Of a stretch of 10,574 nt of DNA, positions 5,233 to 10,574 are shown piece after piece (position 1 is the first letter of the stretch; the number at the start of each line of letters is the position of its first letter). Below the pieces are notes generated by a model that was not told the DNA's origin, did not search any database, and saw only the letters and a list, made by a program, of their open reading frames with translations. A program made the position numbers and the translations under genes. Source of the stretch: Thermoprotei archaeon (GTDB lineage: Archaea; Thermoproteota; Thermoprotei; QMSL01; B3-G16); the NCBI GenBank assembly GCA_021158375.1, contig JAGGUS010000178.1, positions 1 to 10,574 of the forward strand. Reading direction: 5' to 3'.

Positions 5233-6192
5233 ATGGTGCTTTGTGATTTATGCAAAAAGAGAAAAGCGGTTATAAAAATACGGTATGCTGGATTAAATCT
5301 CTGCAAGGAATGTTTATCAAAATTTGTGGAACAAAAAGTTATGCTTTCACTTAAAAGAACAGGAGTATTGGGCAAGTTATCAGGAAAATATTTAATTATA
5401 GCGCTATCAGGCGGTAAGGATAGTATTAATGCAACTTATATAATGCACAAGCTTTCGCAGGAATATGACTTTAAAATGAAAGCAGTATTCGTAGATGAAG
5501 GGATAGGCGAATATAGTAAACAGAGAAGAGCTATAGTAATGGATCTTTGTAAAAAATTAGGGATAGAGTATAGGATAGTTAGCATGAAAGAGGAAATGGG
5601 AATAAGTACGCCGGAAGCAGTTAATATACTTGTCAAAAGCAGGAATAGTATAAAACCTTGTAGTGTATGTGGTGTATTTAGAAGATATTTACTAAACAAA
5701 GTTGCTCTAGATGAAAATGCAGACTACGTCGTTACGGGCCACAATCTAGACGATGAAGTTCAAACCTTCATAATGAGCCTTATAAGAGGGGATATAAGAA
5801 GTATCGCGAGAGAGGCATGCTCTTTAGGATATGAGAACGATGTTCCAAAATTAGTTTCTAGAATTAAACCGCTATATCTCGTATATGAGAGAGAATCGTT
5901 AGTTTATTTCATAACGCATGGATTTAAGCGAATTTCGTTATCTTGCCCTTATGCACGTTTCTCGATGAGATATGTGATAAGGGAAATGATAAACGACTTA
6001 GAATATAGAAGACCTGGTATGAAGTATCGCATATTAGCGTTAAAGGAAAGGTTAGGGAAGGACATAAGAGAGACAGTACTAAGTAGCGTTGAGATGAGAC
6101 ATTGTAAAATATGTGGCATGCCGAGTTCTAGAGATATATGTCGCGCATGTGAGTTAAAGGAGCTCTTAGTAAAATTAAGCCAGAATTATTAA
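5233..6192 (+). CDS. ttuA: TtuA/NcsA-family tRNA 2-thiolation enzyme, canonical copy
   Basis: PP-loop, probably 4Fe-4S-dependent enzyme that makes 2-thiouridine or 2-thiothymidine in tRNA, often a heat-stability modification. From ATG 5233 it has 319 residues: N-terminal zinc finger (C4, C7, C24, C27), PP-loop SGGKDS at 59-64, CSVCG at 143-147 and SCPYA with C238 (the presumed cluster Cys), TGHNLDDEVQ at 168-177, and a C-terminal zinc finger (C291, C294, C303, C306). All family motifs are intact, unlike the minus-strand paralogue. GTG 5224 would extend it by three residues; ATG 5233 aligns its first Cys with the paralogue. It closes the operon, just after its likely sulfur carrier. Whether it acts at U34 (NcsA/Ncs6) or U54 (TtuA) cannot be decided from sequence. 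Confidence 0.9.
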   Translation: MVLCDLCKKRKAVIKIRYAGLNLCKECLSKFVEQKVMLSLKRTGVLGKLSGKYLIIALSGGKDSINATYIMHKLSQEYDFKMKAVFVDEGIGEYSKQRRAIVMDLCKKLGIEYRIVSMKEEMGISTPEAVNILVKSRNSIKPCSVCGVFRRYLLNKVALDENADYVVTGHNLDDEVQTFIMSLIRGDIRSIAREACSLGYENDVPKLVSRIKPLYLVYERESLVYFITHGFKRISLSCPYARFSMRYVIREMINDLEYRRPGMKYRILALKERLGKDIRETVLSSVEMRHCKICGMPSSRDICRACELKELLVKLSQNY

Positions 6193-6194
6193 AG

Positions 6195-6220
6195 GGATAT
6201 ATATTAAGTGAGAGATATCC
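6195..6220. promoter_or_regulatory. spaced inverted repeat over the promoter, candidate operator
   Basis: GGATAT (6195-6200) and ATATCC (6215-6220) form a perfect inverted repeat with a 14-base spacer, so half-sites are 20 bases apart, about two helical turns. It brackets the TATA box and the region up to the start codon, where a repressor would block transcription. The left half overlaps the TATA box, so chance is possible. Confidence 0.33.
6197..6207 (+). promoter_or_regulatory. TATA box for the carbohydrate cluster
   Basis: ATATATATTAA is preceded by purine-rich AAAGGG, a possible BRE. Its centre is about 25 bases before ATG 6227, which fits a leaderless archaeal mRNA. It separates the carbohydrate genes from the sulfur operon, which ends at 6192. 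Confidence 0.6.
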
Positions 6221-6226
6221 AGTAAC

Positions 6227-7384
6227 ATGAGTGGGGTTAATTTAAGACGAATCGGTATCGGAATGCTAGGTTACGCATTTATGGGCAAAGCACACTCACA
6301 TGCATGGAAGGATATACCGATATTCTTTTGGCCGCCTCCAGCCGTACCAGATCTAGTAGTAATATATGGAAGGACTGAAAAGAAAGTTAAGGAAGCAGCC
6401 CTTAGGTATGGATACAAGCGGTTTACTACAAATTGGAGAGAAGTAGTGAAAGATCCAGAGGTAGAGATAATTGATAATTGCCTTCCTAACCATTTGCATA
6501 AGGATCCAACAATAGAGGCTATGGAAGAAGGAAAGCATGTCGTCGTTGAGAAGCCATTAGCTAGAAATGCAGAAGAAGCAAAAGAAATACTTGATGTATA
6601 TAGGAGATCTGAAGTAAAAGCTATGGTGGCATTTAACTATAGGTTTGTTCCTGCAGTCATGCTGGCTAAGAAATTAATAGATGAGGGATTTCTTGGTAGA
6701 ATTTATCACTTTAGGGCAAGGTATCTTCAGGATTGGCTTATAGATCCTAGCTTCCCATTAGTCTGGAGATTGCAAAAAGAGATTGCAGGAAGTGGACCAT
6801 TAGGAGATCTAGGTAGCCATATAGTCGATCTAGCGCGATACCTAATAGGAGAACCTAAAAAAGTAACGGGAATGATGAAGACATTCATAGAAGAAAGGCC
6901 TCTTCCACATGATCCATCTAGGAAAGGGAAAGTCACAGTTGAAGATGCTTTTGTCGCTACAATAGAGTTTGAAAATGGCGCAATAGGAACGTTGGAGGCT
7001 ACAAGATTTGCTACAGGTAGGAAAAACTATAATAACTTTGAGATAAATGGCGAAAAAGGCTCTATAGAATTCAATCTCGAACGACTTAATGAACTTAAGG
7101 TGTATTGGCACGAGGAGCCAATTAAGGATATCGAGGGATGGCATACCATATTAGTTACCGAAGGGCATCACCCTTATATTAAGTACTATTGGCCTTCAGG
7201 ACACATAATTGGATGGGAACATACGTTTATAAATGAGCTCTATCACTTCCTTGATGCAGTAGTTAATGACAAAGACATAGGCCCTCAAGGAGCTACTATT
7301 GAAGATGGTTATAGGAACATGGTTATACTTGATGCTATAGCCGAATCTGCTAAAAGAGGACTAGCTATTGAGATAAGGTACTAA
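6227..7384 (+). CDS. Gfo/Idh/MocA-family NAD(P)-dependent sugar/inositol dehydrogenase
   Basis: Cytosolic oxidoreductase that oxidises a ring or chain hydroxyl of a sugar, inositol or sugar derivative with NAD(P). At 385 residues it has the usual length. The N-terminal Rossmann domain shows the motif GMLGYAFMG at 12-20. EKP at 108-110 supplies the catalytic Lys. GDLGSHIVDLARYL at 193-206 carries the conserved Asp/His region of the C-terminal alpha/beta domain. FMGKAHSHAW near the start and YLQDW near 166-170 suggest the subgroup containing inositol- and anhydrosugar-type dehydrogenases, but this is by resemblance only. The gene has its own TATA box and a candidate operator. It is followed, 77 bases on, by an FGGY kinase and then a TIM-barrel isomerase, so it likely works in the same catabolic route. 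Substrate unknown. Confidence 0.9.
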   Translation: MSGVNLRRIGIGMLGYAFMGKAHSHAWKDIPIFFWPPPAVPDLVVIYGRTEKKVKEAALRYGYKRFTTNWREVVKDPEVEIIDNCLPNHLHKDPTIEAMEEGKHVVVEKPLARNAEEAKEILDVYRRSEVKAMVAFNYRFVPAVMLAKKLIDEGFLGRIYHFRARYLQDWLIDPSFPLVWRLQKEIAGSGPLGDLGSHIVDLARYLIGEPKKVTGMMKTFIEERPLPHDPSRKGKVTVEDAFVATIEFENGAIGTLEATRFATGRKNYNNFEINGEKGSIEFNLERLNELKVYWHEEPIKDIEGWHTILVTEGHHPYIKYYWPSGHIIGWEHTFINELYHFLDAVVNDKDIGPQGATIEDGYRNMVILDAIAESAKRGLAIEIRY

Positions 7385-7389
7385 AATCC

Positions 7390-7445
7390 TAATAGAACAG
7401 TAAGGTCATTAGTAATAGTTAAAGAGACAACTAAGCTAATAGTTT
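7390..7445 (+). repeat. three TAATAG direct repeats at 23-24 base spacing upstream of the kinase
   Basis: TAATAG occurs at 7390-7395, 7413-7418 and 7437-7442. The last two extend to TAATAGTT. The spacing of 23 and 24 bases is close to two helical turns, and the array fills the only gap between the dehydrogenase and the kinase. The motif is AT-rich and short. Confidence 0.3.
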
Positions 7446-7461
7446 ATTAAGGTGTAGAAGA

Positions 7462-9012
7462 ATGACTGAATATCTTATAGGAGTTGATATTGGTACTTAT
7501 GGAACTAAGGCGGTTCTTGTCGATATTAGCGGTAAGGTTATAGGTACATCGTATATTGAATACGGTGTACTAACGCCTAAACCTGGATGGGCGGAACAAT
7601 GGCCGGAAGTATGGTTTAATGCAACAGTCAAGACTATAAGGGAGGTATTAGAGAAGACAAAAGTTAATCCTAAAGATATAGCAGGTGTAGCTATCTCAGG
7701 GCTCTATGGTGGATCAGGTATTCCCTGTGATCGTGAAATGAAACCGCTAAGGCCAGCGATAATTTGGATGGATAGGAGGGCAACTAAGGAGTGCGCTTGG
7801 GTAAGAGAAAATATAGGAGAAGAAGAGATATTCAAGGTCAGTGGGAATACTATAGATCCATATTTCGGATATACTAAAATATTATGGATAAAATTTAATG
7901 AGCCAGACATATGGAGGAGAATATACAAGATAGTTACGCCCAAAGATTATGTTATCTACAGATTAACTGGCGAAATAGTCATAGACTACAGTTCTGCAGG
8001 CAATTATGGAGGAATATTTAACATTCATAAAAGGACTTGGTCTGATAAGATGTTAGATGAAATGGGAATACCTAGGGATTATCTTCCTGATCGTATAGTA
8101 ATGGCTAAAGATGTAGTAGGAGAAATAACAGAGGATGGCGCTAAGTTAACAGGATTGAGAAAGGGGACTCCTGTTTGTGCCGGAGGAATAGACGCTCCAG
8201 TGAGTGCTTTAAGTGTAGGGGCAATTGAAGATGGAGAGATTGGCGCTATGCTCGGTACTTCTATGTGTATAGGCATAATTCAAGATAAAGAAAGGCTTAC
8301 CCCGAAATTAGTGAATTTCCCATATGTAGTAGATGATACTAAGAAGTTGTACTCGTTTGCAGGTATAACTACAGCAGGAGCGTGCATAAGGTACTTTAGG
8401 GATACATTTGGCCGCGTAGAGAAAATATTAAGTGAACATACTAATATAAGCGCTTATGCGATTCTAGATATGGAAGCTGAAAAAGTTCCTCCAGGATGTA
8501 ATGGTTTAATATTCTTACCGCATATGAGTGTTGGTGAGAGAGCTCCATGGTGGGATGAAGAACTAAGAAGCTGTCTAATAGGCCTAACGACATATCATAC
8601 AAAAGCACATGTATATAGAGCAATGCTTGAGGGTATTGGATATGCTATAAGGTACTCATTAGAAGTTGCTATGCGTGTAGGAATACCAATAAAGAGGATA
8701 ATGTTGGTTAATGGAGGAGCAAGATCACCTCTATGGAGACGCATTATAGCAAGTATAACAGGTATGGATATGTTTTATATAGCTGAGAGCCCAGGAGCTC
8801 CATATGGAGACGCGCTATTAGCAGGAGTTGGTACGGGGGTTCTTAAAGGCTATGAAACGATAAAGGAATGGGTTAAAATAAGTGAGGTCACAAAGCCAGA
8901 CCAGTATATGAGAGAAGTATACAATGAGTACTACAAGGTATATCTAAAAGTATATGAAGCAAACAAGGAAGTATTTAAGCTTCTAACGGAACTCACCAAG
9001 AAATATTCATGA
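7462..9012 (+). CDS. FGGY-family carbohydrate kinase, xylulokinase-like but of unclear substrate
   Basis: ATP-dependent kinase of a sugar or polyol, 516 residues. Phosphate motif VDIGTYGTKAVLVD at 8-21, WMDRR at 102-106, probable catalytic base D244 in GGIDAPVSAL, GTS at 265-267, GERAPWWDEELR at 358-369 and adenosine motif NGGARSPLW at 417-425 are in the correct order. The xylulokinase substrate motif SGQMHG is replaced by SGLYGGSG at 79-86, so this is not a standard D-xylulose kinase. The SPGAPYGDALLAG element resembles xylulokinase-like proteins of unassigned substrate. GGTG at 7451-7454 is a ribosome-binding site 7 bases before the ATG. It belongs to a different FGGY subfamily from the kinase at 960. 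It lies between a sugar dehydrogenase and a TIM-barrel isomerase, and probably phosphorylates the product of one of them. Confidence 0.92.
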   Translation: MTEYLIGVDIGTYGTKAVLVDISGKVIGTSYIEYGVLTPKPGWAEQWPEVWFNATVKTIREVLEKTKVNPKDIAGVAISGLYGGSGIPCDREMKPLRPAIIWMDRRATKECAWVRENIGEEEIFKVSGNTIDPYFGYTKILWIKFNEPDIWRRIYKIVTPKDYVIYRLTGEIVIDYSSAGNYGGIFNIHKRTWSDKMLDEMGIPRDYLPDRIVMAKDVVGEITEDGAKLTGLRKGTPVCAGGIDAPVSALSVGAIEDGEIGAMLGTSMCIGIIQDKERLTPKLVNFPYVVDDTKKLYSFAGITTAGACIRYFRDTFGRVEKILSEHTNISAYAILDMEAEKVPPGCNGLIFLPHMSVGERAPWWDEELRSCLIGLTTYHTKAHVYRAMLEGIGYAIRYSLEVAMRVGIPIKRIMLVNGGARSPLWRRIIASITGMDMFYIAESPGAPYGDALLAGVGTGVLKGYETIKEWVKISEVTKPDQYMREVYNEYYKVYLKVYEANKEVFKLLTELTKKYS

Positions 9013-9023
9013 GAGCGTAGAGC

Positions 9024-9029
9024 TTATAT
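9024..9029 (+). promoter_or_regulatory. weak TATA-like box before the TIM-barrel gene
   Basis: TTATAT lies in the 51-base gap after the kinase. A start of transcription about 26 bases downstream would leave AGGTGAT (9054-9060) as ribosome-binding site. An imperfect palindrome around CATACTATG (9041-9049) sits where a repressor could act. Read-through from the kinase is equally likely. Confidence 0.28.
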
Positions 9030-9063
9030 CGTTAGTAAGCCATACTATGCTTTAGGTGATATC

Positions 9064-9975
9064 TTGACTCGTTTTGTTCTAGCTATAAACAATTGTTTTG
9101 CTGTAAAGAGATGGCCTAATCCTGAAGATTGGAGCAACATAGTTGCGAATGAATTAGGGCTTAAAATAGTTCAATTTTCATACGACCTCTTAGATCCAAG
9201 AACTACAGAACCAGCATTATCAGCTATGATAAGTAGGATAAAAAGGATAATAAACAAATACGGCATAACAATACATAGTACCTTCACGGGTCTTGCAGCA
9301 TATAGCTATAATTTGCTTGCACATCCAGATCCATTAATGAGAGCTGATGCTTTTGATTGGTATGTTCGTGCAATAGAGATAGCTAGCAAATTAAGAGCAG
9401 AAGCTACAGGAGGGCATATTGGAGCATTGAGCTGGGTTGATTATCTCAATGATAGGAGAAGAGAATTCCTTATCAATGCAGTTACTAATAGTCTTATCAG
9501 GCTCTCCAGCATTGCAAAGGATAAAGGGTTAAAAATGCTACTTTGGGAACCAATGCCTGTTGTTAGGGAACCTCCTCATACCATAGATCAGGCGAAGAAA
9601 CTACTCAATATAGTAAACTCTGAGAGCGATTTGCCAATAAGGCTTTGTATAGATCTCGGCCATGCATGTGCGTGGAGAGTAGATAGGAAAGAAGATTTAG
9701 ATCCCTATGCATGGTTAAGAGAACTTGGCGCCTTCTCTCCAGTAGTACATGTCCAACAAACGGATGGGAGAGCAGATAGACACTGGCCATTTACTGAGGA
9801 ATATAATAAGCGAGGCATAATAAAGCCAGATAAAGTACTTGATGCAATAGAAGATTCAGGAGCTAAGGAGGTGCTTCTAGTACTTGAAATCATCCATCCA
9901 TTCGAGGAGAGAGAGGAAAAGGTGCTTAGAGATATTAAAGAAAGTGTGGAATACTGGAAGAAATATATTAGCTGA
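9064..9975 (+). CDS. xylose-isomerase-like TIM-barrel sugar (phosphate) isomerase/epimerase
   Basis: Member of the AP endonuclease 2/xylose isomerase-like TIM-barrel family, metal-dependent enzymes that isomerise or epimerise ketoses, ketose phosphates or related compounds. It has 303 residues. Likely metal ligands sit at the ends of barrel strands: E162 in WEPMP, D197 and H200 in CIDLGHAC, H229/Q231 in VHVQQTDG and E275 in LEIIHP. H71 in HSTFTG may contact substrate. INNCFAVKRWP near the N-terminus is a marked block typical of one subfamily. Start TTG at 9064 is preceded by AGGTGAT at 9054-9060, only 3 bases away, and the family-like MTRFVLAINN begins there. It follows the FGGY kinase by 51 bases, so it may act on the phosphorylated product. 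It converges on the next gene with a 2-base gap. Exact reaction unknown. Confidence 0.85.
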   Translation: MTRFVLAINNCFAVKRWPNPEDWSNIVANELGLKIVQFSYDLLDPRTTEPALSAMISRIKRIINKYGITIHSTFTGLAAYSYNLLAHPDPLMRADAFDWYVRAIEIASKLRAEATGGHIGALSWVDYLNDRRREFLINAVTNSLIRLSSIAKDKGLKMLLWEPMPVVREPPHTIDQAKKLLNIVNSESDLPIRLCIDLGHACAWRVDRKEDLDPYAWLRELGAFSPVVHVQQTDGRADRHWPFTEEYNKRGIIKPDKVLDAIEDSGAKEVLLVLEIIHPFEEREEKVLRDIKESVEYWKKYIS

Positions 9976-9977
9976 AT

Positions 9978-10574
9978 TCATATCATTTTTACTTCAGATA
10001 GAGGTCGTATTTTCATAACCTCGGGGTTTACTAGATGCTTTGGCTCCTCACCTTTTAATACACTTAAGAGGTTCTCTACTGCTAGATCGGCCATTCTAGC
10101 TCTCGTCTCAGTAGTTGCACTTGCTATGTGTGGTGTTAGTATTACGTTTTTGAGTTTTGTTAGTGGGTGATCCTTTGGTAAAGGCTCCTCCTCAAAAACA
10201 TCTAAAGCAGCCCCAGCAATCCAACCCTCCTTTAGCGCTTTTACTAGAGCATTTGTATCCACAATAGCGCCTCTAGCGATATTTATTAGGTATGCTGAGG
10301 GCTTCATTAACTTTAACTCCCTCTCGCCGATCATGTGATAAGTCTCCTTAGTTAGGACTACAGAAATTACTACGAAATCTGATTCTTTAAGTACTTCATC
10401 GAGCGGACGGTATTCTACACCTAGTTCCTTCTCTTTATCAACTTTCTTAACTTTATCATAATACAAGACCCTCATATTGAAGCCTTTAGCCCTACGCGCT
10501 ACAGCAGTACCAATTCGTCCTAAACCTATTATGCCTAATGTCTTACCATAGACATCAGTTCCTAACATGAAATC
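9978..10574 (-). CDS. gyaR: D-2-hydroxyacid dehydrogenase, glyoxylate reductase-like, N-terminus beyond window
   Basis: NAD(P)H-dependent reductase of glyoxylate or hydroxypyruvate to the D-hydroxyacid. The visible 198 residues cover the nucleotide-binding domain and C-terminus. The frame stays open to the window edge, so the Met at 10568 is internal (GKTLGIIGLG follows at once) and about 130-140 N-terminal residues lie outside. Motifs: GLGRIG, catalytic Arg in NIARG, Glu in FEEEP and His in TPHIAS. ARRAKGFNMRVLYYDK and LKESDFVV are close to characterised archaeal glyoxylate reductases (GyaR of Thermococcus). It shares a 122-bp identical stretch with the dehydrogenase at 1-960, while the surrounding sequence differs. 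It converges on the TIM-barrel gene with only 2 bases between stops. Substrate preference between glyoxylate, hydroxypyruvate and others is not settled by sequence. Confidence 0.88.
   Translation of the reverse strand, partial: DFMLGTDVYGKTLGIIGLGRIGTAVARRAKGFNMRVLYYDKVKKVDKEKELGVEYRPLDEVLKESDFVVISVVLTKETYHMIGERELKLMKPSAYLINIARGAIVDTNALVKALKEGWIAGAALDVFEEEPLPKDHPLTKLKNVILTPHIASATTETRARMADLAVENLLSVLKGEEPKHLVNPEVMKIRPLSEVKMI
10122..10243 (-). repeat. 122-bp perfect inverted identity tract, right copy
   Basis: Right partner of 698-819, on the opposite strand, inside the glyoxylate-reductase-like gene. The pair encloses about 9.3 kb holding all the other genes of the window. It could serve as a substrate for gene conversion or inversion. 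Confidence 0.95.

Noticed and set aside
9605..9893. Short minus-strand open frames opposite the TIM-barrel gene
   Set aside because: They are shadows of the plus-strand coding sequence with no ribosome-binding site or recognisable motif.
9976..9990. T-run in the convergent junction as a terminator
   Set aside because: Only five T in a row, and it lies in the coding end of the minus-strand gene; too weak to call.
10566..10568. ATG read on the minus strand at 10568 as the start of the right-end dehydrogenase
   Set aside because: It lies immediately before the Rossmann motif, and the frame continues open to the window edge; the family has about 130 more residues before it.

Overview
The window looks like a chromosomal segment of a thermophilic archaeon, most likely Thermoproteota (Crenarchaeota). 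The basis is low GC, Arg written almost only as AGA/AGG and Ile mostly as ATA, GTG/TTG starts beside ATG, archaeal TATA boxes near start codons, GGAGGTGA/GGTG ribosome-binding sites, and archaeal families (TtuA/NcsA-type thiolases with two zinc fingers, MoeB-type E1, ubiquitin-like sulfur carriers). This placement is inferred from style and gene content. No rRNA, tRNA, CRISPR array or transposon was seen.

Layout. (1) 1-2456, plus strand: an almost complete D-2-hydroxyacid dehydrogenase followed directly by an FGGY sugar-acid kinase that resembles gluconokinase. The kinase has no standard start codon where homology requires one. (2) 2463-3437, minus strand: a divergent TtuA/NcsA-like tRNA thiolase paralogue, convergent with the kinase. 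(3) 3532-6192, plus strand: a tight sulfur-transfer operon of E1-like MoeB/ThiF protein, MoaD, MoaE, a TtuB-like sulfur carrier and a canonical TtuA/NcsA-type thiolase. (4) 6227-9975, plus strand: a carbohydrate cluster of Gfo/Idh/MocA dehydrogenase, a second FGGY kinase of another subfamily and a xylose-isomerase-like TIM barrel enzyme. (5) 9978 to the right edge, minus strand: the C-terminal two thirds of a glyoxylate-reductase-like D-2-hydroxyacid dehydrogenase.

How the genes may work together. One E1-like enzyme probably adenylates both small carriers. MoaD would deliver sulfur to molybdopterin synthase with MoaE, and the TtuB-like carrier would deliver sulfur to the TtuA-type tRNA thiolase. 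The flanking genes supply redox, phosphorylation and isomerisation steps of the kind needed to degrade a sugar, polyol or sugar acid. The substrate cannot be read from sequence.

Most notable observations. The two hydroxyacid dehydrogenases at opposite ends share a perfect 122-bp inverted identity tract inside otherwise diverged genes, which suggests gene conversion. The first kinase appears to start at ATA or to carry a one-base indel. The E1-like enzyme lacks the usual catalytic cysteine. The TtuB-like carrier ends in Ser-Gly instead of Gly-Gly, and its start with a perfect Shine-Dalgarno lies inside moaE.
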